From contig CAJURK010000001.1 in assembly GCA_910588745.1 (NCBI GenBank), positions 1-64,000 of the forward strand: a DNA stretch of 64,000 nt, read 5' to 3'. Origin of the DNA: an uncultured Dorea sp. (GTDB lineage Bacteria > Bacillota > Clostridia > Lachnospirales > Lachnospiraceae). The notes beneath the pieces were generated by a model that had not been told where the DNA came from, ran no database searches, and worked only from the letters and a program-made list of their open reading frames with translations. Of the stretch, positions 9,491 through 18,425 are shown in pieces (the first letter of the stretch is position 1; the number at the start of each line of letters is the position of its first letter). The translations under genes were made by a program, and so were the position numbers.

Positions 9491-10460
9491 TTATCTCGTC
9501 CACTTTTTATAATTTTCACTCTTTGGCGGAAAATCATTACAGTCAAACCTCGGCAATGTGAGAGCATCGTCTTTCTCTAAGTCTGCAACCCGCACCTCTG
9601 TCGTTAACCCTGCACTAGCGCCGTTTTCCCTAATAAAGCTCAATACCTCTGAACTAAAATTACCATAAGGATAATTCATGACCCATCCTCCCTTACGGTC
9701 AATAAATTCATCCATAACATGAAGTGCTTTTTTTATGTCTTCCTTCATCTTTTCCTTCTTTAGATTCCCCAGCCAGTAGTGGTCGTATCCATGGATACCT
9801 ATAAACATATCGTGTTTCTTTAAGGTACGAATCTGCTCTGAAGTCATATATATTTCATATGCAAGCTGCTCCTCAGTCACCCCAACATATTTATCAAACA
9901 AATCGCTAGAAATCTGATTTCGCAGTTTTTCTGGTAAAACGGTCTGCAGAATTCTTTTCACAAAAACAGTGTCTTTTCCATCAAATCGCCCGCCTACGGC
10001 ATATTGATTCCACAGCTCTTCCGTTGGCGGGTAGTCAAATTCACTGCCACGATAAAAATCCATCCTTTTCTTGACATCTATTATAAGTTTCCTAATATCT
10101 GCACTTGCCAAAATGTAATGAATTTTGTTTACATCCAGAAGCTGATGGGTTGTAAATGTTTTTCCTGGTATGAAAAAAGAACCCTGAAACCCCAAATTCC
10201 TCTAAAATAGGAAATGCAACTGTGAAATTATCAAGATATCCATCATCAAAGGTGAGCAGCACAGCATTTTCTGGAAGACTTTCGCCACTCTGTATAGCTT
10301 CAATAACCTGTTCCATTCGGATAACATTACAATTCGCTTTAAAAAATTCCATCTGCCGGCGAAACAAATCAACATTCATTCCTTTTATTCCGGGATATCG
10401 GCTATGTTCCAAATCTCTCGTATAATGATACATTGAAATAAATAGTTTCCTATTACTCAT
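9491..10460 (-). pseudogene. NodB-type polysaccharide deacetylase, split by a one-base frameshift
   Basis: Two overlapping frames together give a complete deacetylase of about 320 residues. The first (10460 down to about 10180) has the metal-binding TFDDGY motif. The second (to 9491) has HGYDH (the two His ligands) and NYPYGN. The junction falls in a six-base homopolymer (10173-10178; TTCTTTTTTC on the coding strand). Removing one T restores ILEEFGVSGFFFIPGK, the expected sequence. So the gene is disrupted by one extra T, either a real mutation, a phase-variable state or a sequencing error. The enzyme would remove an N-acetyl group from a sugar. Confidence 0.8.
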
Positions 10461-10514
10461 TTTATATCCTCCTCTGATTTTTCCCTAAAAATGCAGCCGG
10501 AAATCTAACCTAAA

Positions 10515-11159
10515 CTATCTTCTTTTTACTACTTTTGCCGGTGTGCCATACGTAACAGTATCCTGATCCACATTACAAACTACGGTGCTTCCTGCTCCTA
10601 TGATTACATTAGCCCCGATTTTAATTCCCTGGATAATAGTACTTCCCGCCCCAGCAAAAGTATTCTCACCGATATGACTCATTCCGCAAATGACTGAACC
10701 TGTTGCCATGTGTATATTATTTTCAAGTATAACATCATGTTCTATAATTGCACCTGTATTAATAATATTATTATTCCCAAGCTTCGCACCCGAATTGATA
10801 ACTGTCCTTGGTAAAATAACATTTCCCTCTCCAAATTCAACATTTGGAGAGATAATCGCCGTTGGATGTATTACATTCACCATTTCAAATCCGATATGTT
10901 TCAATCTGTTATAAATAGTATTACGCAGGAAATAGTTTCCAAGATGCCCTATACCGATTACTGCACAAGTAATTCCTTTATGATACAGTTCTTCTGCATC
11001 AGCATCTGAACCGATAATTGGAATATGATTTACAAGCTGACCAATATATGTGTCATCCTTATCAAGTATTCCTGCGATTTTATATACCGTTTTGTCTATC
11101 GAGTCTATCACTACTTCAGCATGGCCGCCAGCGCCAATGACAATCATTTCCTTTTGCAT
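10515..11159 (-). CDS. NeuD/LegH/PglD-type sugar O/N-acyltransferase
   Basis: 214 residues. The N-terminal Rossmann-like part (VIGAGGHAEVVIDS) binds the nucleotide sugar. A C-terminal left-handed beta-helix of hexapeptide repeats follows (about 90-210), with the catalytic His in GAIIEHD. This is the family of PglD, NeuD and LegH, which acetylate 4-amino sugars or nonulosonic acids. It lies directly after the cytidylyltransferase gene. It probably acetylates the 4-amino group made by the LegC-type enzyme at 15103, and could also serve the 4-amino sugar made from 45346/44112, because no other PglD-like gene is visible. Confidence 0.85.
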   Translation of the reverse strand: MQKEMIVIGAGGHAEVVIDSIDKTVYKIAGILDKDDTYIGQLVNHIPIIGSDADAEELYHKGITCAVIGIGHLGNYFLRNTIYNRLKHIGFEMVNVIHPTAIISPNVEFGEGNVILPRTVINSGAKLGNNNIINTGAIIEHDVILENNIHMATGSVICGMSHIGENTFAGAGSTIIQGIKIGANVIIGAGSTVVCNVDQDTVTYGTPAKVVKRR

Positions 11160-11191
11160 AGTAATCCTTTCGGTATCGTATTTGATATTCT

Positions 11192-11971
11192 CTAACTATT
11201 TTTTATTCTCATGGCTTCTTCATATACCTCTGCATAAGGCTCATATTTTGTAAAGAGATACTGCGCAATCACTTGCAGCAATTCGTAGTCTTCCTCGGAG
11301 TCCACATCTAAAACTCCTGTATCTTTCATAAAAAGTACGCCACAATTATTGTTAAAAAAAATGTTTACCGGTTTACATTTTAATGCATCGGGAGAGTAAG
11401 CATACATAGAGGCATTCATGTCGAAAAATACTGGCGCCTGTTGTCTTGTTGCAAAATCACTTTCCAACGCCCTGCAATAAAAACTGGTTCCTTCTTCCTT
11501 TTTTACCATGTTAAAATAGGGATTCCTGCGCGATTCAACTACCGAAAAGATTACATCGGCTTCTTTCTGCATACGCTTTAGTTCTAATAATTTTTCCAAA
11601 TCGGCAAGAGTACGCATAGGCGATGTGATATCTAGGTCAACAACAACATCATATACCTGATTCTTTTTTTCCGACATCTGAATCATACAATCTCTTATAA
11701 CAGAAACTTTTGGAACATGATCCCCTGACAGTTCATCTGCTCTTACAATATAATCGCAGGCAAGCACATTCTGTTGTTCTACTAATTGTATCAGTTTGCG
11801 GCTGTCTGTGTTCAAAACAATGTCCACGTGATCATTTGTCAGTTTCTTCATATACAATGAAATTTCTGCAAGACTAAAATATACCAACGGACATCCTATA
11901 AATGACTTCAGATTTTTATTCTTAAATCCCTTTGATCCTGCTCTTCCGCAAATAGTAAATAATATGTTCAT
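11192..11971 (-). CDS. legF: CMP-nonulosonic acid (legionaminic/sialic type) cytidylyltransferase
   Basis: 259 residues. The N-terminal CGRAGSKGFKNKN is the CTP-binding signature of acylneuraminate cytidylyltransferases (R-x-G-S-K-G-x-x-x-K-N). DLDITSPMRT and the NACY-like region complete the fold. The enzyme activates the C9 sugar acid as a CMP donor. Its neighbours (NeuD-like, two Gfo/Idh oxidoreductases, CBS-nucleotidyltransferase, LegC-type aminotransferase) make legionaminic-type more likely than N-acetylneuraminic acid, hence the symbol. The exact sugar is inference. Confidence 0.82.
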   Translation of the reverse strand: MNILFTICGRAGSKGFKNKNLKSFIGCPLVYFSLAEISLYMKKLTNDHVDIVLNTDSRKLIQLVEQQNVLACDYIVRADELSGDHVPKVSVIRDCMIQMSEKKNQVYDVVVDLDITSPMRTLADLEKLLELKRMQKEADVIFSVVESRRNPYFNMVKKEEGTSFYCRALESDFATRQQAPVFFDMNASMYAYSPDALKCKPVNIFFNNNCGVLFMKDTGVLDVDSEEDYELLQVIAQYLFTKYEPYAEVYEEAMRIKNS

Positions 11972-12007
11972 TTTTTCCTTCTCCTCGCAGTATACCCATT
12001 GTAAATT

Positions 12008-12943
12008 CTACAGTATACCCGCTGTTAATTTTAATACTTTTAACGCATGTGTGATCGTGCTGTCGTTTTTAATTCTTCCTTCGACAATATCCATAAAATG
12101 GAGCAGTTCTTTTTGCTGATATAAATCTCTCTCCTGCGGAAACTCAAGATGTCTTCCTGATTTTAAATAGTCGATATGACCTGTCAGAAAATCTGCAACG
12201 ACAACATCTTCATCCAAAAATAGTTTACATTGTCTGATGTCTTTTCTTCCAAAATAATCCAGGTGCAACTCTATAACCTTATCCTTATAAAGACCTAGAT
12301 AAACGGCTAAATCATCGCTGTCAATTTCAAGTCTGGAATATTTGCCCCCTGCATATAGTATCTCTTGCGGGAAATCAAATAAAGCTGTCAGGTAATCCCA
12401 TTCATGAATCAAATCAATTGCAACGCCTCCGCCCATATCTCTACGTGCGCAATATGCAGTGCGATAATCTGTTCCTGGTCTCCAGTCTGGCAAGTAGCTA
12501 GAGCATACTGCCTGCACAGAAATCACTTTTTTTAAATCCACGTATCCTTTCAAATACTGAAAAACATTGGTGTACCTTAAAGGACACGCAACATAACTTT
12601 TTTCATAATTGAATGAAGGTAATTCTGTTAAGTCAATATCAGCGTCTGCAAATACCGGTTTTTCTATGAAAAAACAATCTGCATGCTTTATACACTGCTG
12701 CAGCGCTTCAAAATGTAATGAAGTCGGATTCGTGATAAAAATAACATCATAATGCCTGTCCGACAATTCCGACATCTCATAAACTCCTGTAATAATCTGA
12801 CAAATGTCACTATCCTCGATTTCCTTTTTTGTATGGCGATACACATCGATTCGATAACATATATTTCTTTTTTTCAGGATAGCATTCATATTCCGAATGT
12901 GTCTTTTTGCGATAGAACCTAATCCCCAGAATGCAATTTGCAT
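12008..12943 (-). CDS. Gfo/Idh/MocA-family oxidoreductase (copy 2)
   Basis: The start at the internal ATG (MQIAFWGLGSIAKRHI) puts the NAD-binding GLGSIAKRH at the N-terminus; the TTG at 12967 would add eight unlikely residues. About 311 residues, with the EKPVF motif (about residue 95) typical of the family and a C-terminal alpha/beta domain. It shares LPDW-P-TDYR with the neighbour at 12973, so the two are diverged duplicates. Oxidoreductases of this kind accompany the Campylobacter ptm genes for legionaminic acid; the reaction here is not determined. Confidence 0.75.
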   Translation of the reverse strand: MQIAFWGLGSIAKRHIRNMNAILKKRNICYRIDVYRHTKKEIEDSDICQIITGVYEMSELSDRHYDVIFITNPTSLHFEALQQCIKHADCFFIEKPVFADADIDLTELPSFNYEKSYVACPLRYTNVFQYLKGYVDLKKVISVQAVCSSYLPDWRPGTDYRTAYCARRDMGGGVAIDLIHEWDYLTALFDFPQEILYAGGKYSRLEIDSDDLAVYLGLYKDKVIELHLDYFGRKDIRQCKLFLDEDVVVADFLTGHIDYLKSGRHLEFPQERDLYQQKELLHFMDIVEGRIKNDSTITHALKVLKLTAGIL

Positions 12944-12972
12944 AATCACTTCTACATAATCCCCCAATACAT

Positions 12973-13950
12973 CTACTGCTCTTCAATCCAGTCTATGAAA
13001 CGCAGAATATATTTATCATCTTCAAATCCATACTCTGCATTATTATTATATTTTATCTGCTCGAAAAAACTTTGTATTTCATTGCGGTACGCATTCTCCA
13101 CCACAAACGCTGCATAGTCATTTCTTTGCTCAATCGTACCATACAAAGCAATCTGCTCATCCGTTTTCAATTCTAAATTATATTGTTTTAACCCATTGGC
13201 AGTTCCATCCCATGTAATATACAAATCCTCTCCGTAAATTTCCAAATTCCGGACTGCCTTACGTGATACCACATCTATCATAATCGTTCCTTGTATGCCA
13301 GAATCATGCTCCACCAAGAGGAGATAGCTATCATCATAGGTAGTTTTCAGCTTAGTCTTTTTATTCTTTTTTACAGAGCAACTGACAATCCTGCCAAAAG
13401 TTTTATATAGCCAAGGAAAATCAATTGCCATAATCTCCCTGCAGCCATTCGTTCTGTCGTCGCCGACAAAATATTGCATATAATCCTCCCAAGGATGCCA
13501 GTCGGGCAGATACTGCCCTACGTGATAAGTGTATGATAATAATGAGTCTGACTGCCTGACTTTTTGCATAATAAACCGTATTTCCTCTCGATACAAAAAA
13601 GTAGAGGAAAGAAACAACACACAATTATTCTCCGCTGCAAGCTTCATATTTTCTTCATACAAATCATCAACAAGATTAATTTCTGTAAATACATGGAGCT
13701 TTCTACGCAAACATTGCGAAATTAAATTTGCATGTGCCAGAGGAGCCGTACATATAAAGGCGATGTCACACTCCTTCGCCAACGCCTGTTCCAAACAGGG
13801 AACGCACAGAATATGATAAGTTTTTTCCAACTCAACGCGCCTGTCACACCTGTTATCTACTCCAATAATCTGTATTTCAGGATCCAACTGCCGCATTAAT
13901 CGAATTCTTCTCTTTCCCATTGAGCCAAGCCCTACAACTATTGCTACCAT
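12973..13950 (-). CDS. Gfo/Idh/MocA-family oxidoreductase (copy 1)
   Basis: 325 residues opening with VAIVVGLGSMGKRRIR, the dinucleotide-binding fold, then a C-terminal substrate domain with YLPDWHPWEDYMQYF. The usual EKP is replaced by TEINL, so the catalytic lysine of classical family members is not obvious and activity may differ from the second copy. The two copies lie between the PtmE-like and LegF-like genes, which ties them to nonulosonic acid or nucleotide-sugar synthesis. PtmF-like function is a guess from context. Confidence 0.72.
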   Translation of the reverse strand: MVAIVVGLGSMGKRRIRLMRQLDPEIQIIGVDNRCDRRVELEKTYHILCVPCLEQALAKECDIAFICTAPLAHANLISQCLRRKLHVFTEINLVDDLYEENMKLAAENNCVLFLSSTFLYREEIRFIMQKVRQSDSLLSYTYHVGQYLPDWHPWEDYMQYFVGDDRTNGCREIMAIDFPWLYKTFGRIVSCSVKKNKKTKLKTTYDDSYLLLVEHDSGIQGTIMIDVVSRKAVRNLEIYGEDLYITWDGTANGLKQYNLELKTDEQIALYGTIEQRNDYAAFVVENAYRNEIQSFFEQIKYNNNAEYGFEDDKYILRFIDWIEEQ

Positions 13951-14060
13951 AAAAACCTCATCTTCATCAAAATCCTACATATAACCAACCATCTGCAAAT
14001 TTTCACTTTGAAACAGACACTACCTAGATTACCCGTCTACAAATCAAATAAACCACTCTG

Positions 14061-15110
14061 TCAACTCAGTTTTTCCTCCATCCGCTTCATCTCCTCAAAT
14101 TCACCCATATCTAGAAAAGAGTCTTCGCTTACCGGATACATTCCAACCCTCAATTTTAATTCCAATGCTTTATTTACGAGATCTGTCATATGAAACATAC
14201 TACCCGACGGAATCAAATTGATAATCTCCGGGTTAATTATATACATTCCAGTATTAATAAAATAAGATGTATGGGGCTTTTCCTCCATACTGATTACTTC
14301 ACCATCCTCTTTTGCATGAATAACTCCATAAGGGATTGTGGCATTTTTCAATGATGTTACAATTGTAATTACATTTCTGCTTTGCTTATGATATTCATAT
14401 AATTCTGCATAGTCTGTCTTGACAATGGTATCACAGTTTGTTACAAACACCGGACAGTTAAACTGTTTATCAATCAGACGAATACTTCCCGCCGTACCCA
14501 GAGGCTGATCCTCTTCTACATATGTCAAATAATAATTCATATCCAACTCGGAAAAATAGGATTTGATCATATTTTTTTTATAATTCACAGTCACGTAATA
14601 ATCTTTCAACCCGTATTCACAAAAGCTATTGATAATTCTTTCTATAATGGGAATGTCGCCTATAGGGATCAATGGCTTTGGCAAAATTTTTGTAAAAGGA
14701 TACAGCCTTGTTCCCTGCCCTCCTGCCATAATGATAACAGGAGCAGCGATAGATGCCGAAGCACCTTTACACCGTTTCCTTAAAGTCTCAATATCCACTA
14801 CATGCATGGCATCATCAACAATAGGAATCGCCCGCACTTCATAATACTCCATAACCTCTCTTGAACGATGGCGTTCTCCTTCAACCAGATACTTTGGGTT
14901 CGTATTCATAATCTTTCGGATATCAACATCAATTATCCCGTTTCCAAGAATCCATCGCCGAATATCTCCATCGGAAACTGCACCGCATAATTCCCCGTCG
15001 TTGTTCAATACAAATAACACACCCGTTGAATTTTCATCAATTTTACTCAAAGCTTCTATTAGTTTTATATGTTCCTGTGCCAGATACTGCTCTAACTGTG
15101 CTTTATTCAT
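14061..15110 (-). CDS. Sugar-1-phosphate nucleotidyltransferase with N-terminal CBS pair (PtmE-like)
   Basis: 349 residues. Residues 1-125 form two CBS domains (SDGDIRRWILGNG is characteristic). Residues 128-349 are a nucleotidyltransferase with GGQGTRLYPFTKILPKPL. In Campylobacter the same CBS-plus-transferase layout is PtmE, which makes GDP-glucosamine for the legionaminic acid route. The gene overlaps the LegC-type aminotransferase by eight bases. This suggests that a GDP-linked rather than UDP-linked precursor is used, by analogy only. Confidence 0.82.
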   Translation of the reverse strand: MNKAQLEQYLAQEHIKLIEALSKIDENSTGVLFVLNNDGELCGAVSDGDIRRWILGNGIIDVDIRKIMNTNPKYLVEGERHRSREVMEYYEVRAIPIVDDAMHVVDIETLRKRCKGASASIAAPVIIMAGGQGTRLYPFTKILPKPLIPIGDIPIIERIINSFCEYGLKDYYVTVNYKKNMIKSYFSELDMNYYLTYVEEDQPLGTAGSIRLIDKQFNCPVFVTNCDTIVKTDYAELYEYHKQSRNVITIVTSLKNATIPYGVIHAKEDGEVISMEEKPHTSYFINTGMYIINPEIINLIPSGSMFHMTDLVNKALELKLRVGMYPVSEDSFLDMGEFEEMKRMEEKLS

Positions 15111-16287
15111 GCGACATCTCCCCCAAGACCTTCCTCAAAACCGACACTACAAATTGTATCTCCTCTTTTGAAATCTGTGTACTGCACGGTATGTTCAGAA
15201 TACGTCTGCTATAATAAACAGCCTTTTCTATTCGATAAGTCATTGCATTAATATATGGTTTTTGTTCAGGTATCAGTCCCCATATAGCGCGTGTCTGTAC
15301 CCCACAGTCCTCCATTTTAGTAATGATATTGCGTATGTCTTCATACAGATTCTCCATAGAAAGTTCTAATGCATAAAACCATTTATTCGAACTTGTTCCC
15401 ATGCGAAATTGCAAAAGCTTTACCATTGGCAAATCTGCCAGCAGATTTTGGTAGGTCTTGTAATTATTTTGCTTTCTCCGTATAAACTCTGGGAGCTTTT
15501 CCATTTGCGCAACGCCAAGAGCTGCCTGCAGATTTGTCATCCTATAATTATATCCAACCCTGTTATGAACATAAAAATGTGGATCGTCTTTCGCCTGCGT
15601 TGACAAATATTTCATATTTTCTACCATAGCGGCCGTACGCGCTGTTACAGCGCCGCCGCCGCCAGTTGTAATAATTTTATTCCCGTTAAAAGAGTAAGCG
15701 CCATAATGTCCTATGGTCCCTGCATATCTGCCTTTATATCTTCCTTCTGTATAATGTGTTCCCAAAGCTTCTGTAGCGTCTTCAATTACAACCAAACCAT
15801 ACTCTTCGGCTATATCCATAATCTGTTCCATATCTGCGATATTCCCGAAAATATGTACTACCACAATTGCCTTTATTTGCTTACCGTTCTTTTTATAAAT
15901 CAGACGACTATTACTATATTGGCACTCCTCCTCGCAGAATTTTCTGAGCTTTTGGGGATCCATGCACAAAGAATCATCACAATCCATAAATAATGGTTCG
16001 GCAAACTGGTATTTTACTGGATTTACTGCCGCAATAAAAGTAAGTGCAGGCACAATTACCATGTCGCCCGCTCCCACGCCGGCATCCAATAATGAGAGAT
16101 GAATCGCCGCAGTACCACTTTGACAGGCTGCGACACTCTCTGTATGCAAATATTCCATTAGCATATCTTCCAGTCTGGTAATATACGCCCCCCCTGTAGA
16201 TACCCATCCCTGTTCGACAGCGTCAGCCACATATTTTTTTTCATTCCCTTCAAAATTTGGAATAGATAATGGTATCATACTTTTCAT
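15103..16287 (-). CDS. legC: LegC-type PLP aminotransferase (4-keto to 4-amino sugar)
   Basis: 394 residues, DegT/DnrJ/EryC1 family. IPLSIPNFEGNEKKYV and WVSTGGAYITRLE at the N-terminus are typical of the LegC/PglE-like branch. The PLP site is seen as EDATEALGTHY followed by YSFNGNKIITTGGGG with the Schiff-base Lys (about residue 205). It would aminate the 4-keto-6-deoxy product of the dehydratase encoded immediately upstream at 16294-17499 (gap of six bases). A G7 tract (plus-strand C7, 16188-16194) encodes Thr-Gly-Gly-Ala near the N-terminus. The start could also be the second Met. Confidence 0.83.
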   Translation of the reverse strand: MKSMIPLSIPNFEGNEKKYVADAVEQGWVSTGGAYITRLEDMLMEYLHTESVAACQSGTAAIHLSLLDAGVGAGDMVIVPALTFIAAVNPVKYQFAEPLFMDCDDSLCMDPQKLRKFCEEECQYSNSRLIYKKNGKQIKAIVVVHIFGNIADMEQIMDIAEEYGLVVIEDATEALGTHYTEGRYKGRYAGTIGHYGAYSFNGNKIITTGGGGAVTARTAAMVENMKYLSTQAKDDPHFYVHNRVGYNYRMTNLQAALGVAQMEKLPEFIRRKQNNYKTYQNLLADLPMVKLLQFRMGTSSNKWFYALELSMENLYEDIRNIITKMEDCGVQTRAIWGLIPEQKPYINAMTYRIEKAVYYSRRILNIPCSTQISKEEIQFVVSVLRKVLGEMSHE

Positions 16288-16293
16288 CCTCCT

Positions 16294-17499
16294 CTACATC
16301 TTGCCATCCAGTGATTTACCTGTTTCTAGATGAACAAAATTGTTGAGATATTCTCCCAGTGCATCTACAATATCCGCCTTCTCAATATTTTCCCTGGCAA
16401 ACAGAGTCTCCAGCCTATTTAATAAAGCATCAATATCTTCAGCGTCGCTCGCCTGTTTATCCGTAATAACACCCAGCGACTGGAATCGGGTACTATCAAT
16501 CTTCTCACCCTCTACAAAAAATTCTTCAAACGCTTTCTCACCTGACGTATCAGCTTTTTCAAAATGTACCGGATACTTTCCGCTTTCTGCAATATATTTT
16601 ACCTGTTCCAACGCCTCACTGTCTGAGCTGCAATATTGAATGCCATAACCATATTCTCTTATCAAATTTACAGCAATTGCATCAAATGTCGTCATCTGTT
16701 CCACTCCCAATTTGGGAAAGAAAATCTCTCTGTTTTTACCAAGAATACAAGACAACATACAAATCTGGCCGCTTTCCTCCGGTGAGACAAAATACCGCTT
16801 GACATCCGAAGGGGCGCTTATCGGCTGCATGCTGGAAATACGCTTCAGAAATCCTGACGGCAATGAGCCGTTGGAAAATGCTACATTTGCAAACCGGGCT
16901 GTTTTTACCGGAAACAAGTGGGAATAACTGAAAATCAAATCCTCCATGATACGTTTACTCGCCCCCATAATATTAACGGGATTGGCTGCCTTATCAGTTG
17001 ATACACAAAAATATTCCTCCGGCGGAAATTGCGCCAACAACTCCAAAAACGCCTTTACATTCAACACATTGTTCCGAAGCAGAGCCTCTATAGAATAGAC
17101 GTCTTTCTCACTCCGGACATGCTTATGTGCTGAAAAGTTAGCGACAATATCAAAACCCTTGTTTGCCCGAAACATTTTTTCAAAAACACAAGATGAATAA
17201 TCCATAGGATACGGCATATATTCTTTCGGTACATACATTCCAGGCGTACTTCTCAAATCCCGTGTCAATTCCGCTAAAGCATTTTCATTAATGTCGGCCA
17301 CAACGAGACTCTTTGGTTCATACGGAAGAATTGCTTTGATAAATGAACTTCCGATGCTTCCCGCGCCTCCAATCACCAATACACTTTTATCTTTTATCTT
17401 TTTCGATATTTCTTCCCTTTTATTTTCTATATCATTCAAAAACATACTTTTTTGACGTTTCGTCACATATTCAGATATAAAATGGTTCAAATCAAACAT
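16294..17499 (-). CDS. NDP-N-acetylhexosamine 4,6-dehydratase, soluble CapD/LegB-like
   Basis: 401 residues, without the membrane domain of the larger relative at 45346. The NAD site VIGGAGSIGSS is at about residue 42. STDKAANPVNIMGASKR is the family signature in which Met replaces the catalytic Tyr of ordinary SDRs, as in PglF/WbpM. The enzyme gives a 4-keto-6-deoxy nucleotide sugar, the first committed step for legionaminic acid. The pairing with the aminotransferase just downstream supports this. GDP or UDP specificity cannot be read from the sequence. Confidence 0.82.
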   Translation of the reverse strand: MFDLNHFISEYVTKRQKSMFLNDIENKREEISKKIKDKSVLVIGGAGSIGSSFIKAILPYEPKSLVVADINENALAELTRDLRSTPGMYVPKEYMPYPMDYSSCVFEKMFRANKGFDIVANFSAHKHVRSEKDVYSIEALLRNNVLNVKAFLELLAQFPPEEYFCVSTDKAANPVNIMGASKRIMEDLIFSYSHLFPVKTARFANVAFSNGSLPSGFLKRISSMQPISAPSDVKRYFVSPEESGQICMLSCILGKNREIFFPKLGVEQMTTFDAIAVNLIREYGYGIQYCSSDSEALEQVKYIAESGKYPVHFEKADTSGEKAFEEFFVEGEKIDSTRFQSLGVITDKQASDAEDIDALLNRLETLFARENIEKADIVDALGEYLNNFVHLETGKSLDGKM

Positions 17500-17529
17500 T
17501 ACAGTTTTCTCCCTTATAATAATTTATTT

Positions 17530-18393
17530 TCACTTTTGAAACCACTGCTTAGAAACTAATCCCATTGCTTTTTCAAAACCAATAAAAGGAACTTTCCATT
17601 TAAGAAAAAAATTCTCCATTTCATCTGGTTTAGATATGACTGGCAAATCTTGTATATCCGGCTTTTCTTCACAAAATACAATTTCAGATGAACTTTTAAA
17701 CTTGTCGATAATAATCTCAGCTACTTCACTTAATCGGTAATTTTGAGGATCAATTGCATCAATCATTTCCTCAGCCTGACGTTCTATTACCTCTTCAACA
17801 AGCTTAAACAGATTGTCTGCAAAAATATAATTCCGTATAGCGTCATGTGTTCCGTAAATACTAATCTGCTTGTTTTCCATAGCATTTCGAATCATAGTAT
17901 AAAGCATGGGCTGATTCTTTTCATACCCGTATCCTTCTCCAAAGATCTGTCCCGGACGGATAATACACAATTTTATGTTATTCTTTTTGCAATATAATTT
18001 TGCTGTTTCTTCCATCTGTTTTTTGGTCAGAGAATAAAAACTATAAAACTCGGATGTCTCAGGATAAGCAGCGGATATGGAAGATATACATACCACAAAT
18101 CCTACTCCATAGCGCTTAGCAGCCATGCATACTTTTAAAACTCCCGCAATGTTGGTCTGAATCATTTCCATAATCGCCGCATCGCTGCTTGAATCCGAAG
18201 CCGCCGCAAAATGCACAATCGCATCTATGTCTCCCGGTATTTTTAAATTCGTATCTCTTGCAAAATCAAATATAATATCACTTTCGCGTCTTCCCACGGT
18301 AACTACTTTATACCTGTCCCCAAGATATTTAATAAAATTACCTCCAACCGCAGATGTAGGAGCTGAAACCAGCAGCTTTCTTTTATTACTCAT
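17530..18393 (-). CDS. NAD-dependent epimerase/dehydratase-family protein
   Basis: 287 residues from the internal ATG with AAAGGGGA upstream; an ATGA-coupled start at 18429 is equally possible (299 residues). Extended-SDR fold with a degenerate glycine motif (SAPTSAVGG), SSIS and YSLTK (catalytic Tyr and Lys, about 135-150). IRPGQIFGEGYG is typical of nucleotide-sugar epimerases and reductases. It may supply a 4-keto reductase or epimerase step for a side sugar; a PtmA-like role is possible. The substrate is unknown. Confidence 0.75.
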   Translation of the reverse strand: MSNKRKLLVSAPTSAVGGNFIKYLGDRYKVVTVGRRESDIIFDFARDTNLKIPGDIDAIVHFAAASDSSSDAAIMEMIQTNIAGVLKVCMAAKRYGVGFVVCISSISAAYPETSEFYSFYSLTKKQMEETAKLYCKKNNIKLCIIRPGQIFGEGYGYEKNQPMLYTMIRNAMENKQISIYGTHDAIRNYIFADNLFKLVEEVIERQAEEMIDAIDPQNYRLSEVAEIIIDKFKSSSEIVFCEEKPDIQDLPVISKPDEMENFFLKWKVPFIGFEKAMGLVSKQWFQK

Positions 18394-18425
18394 TTTTATG
18401 CGTCCCCTTTCTATTACAGGAATAC

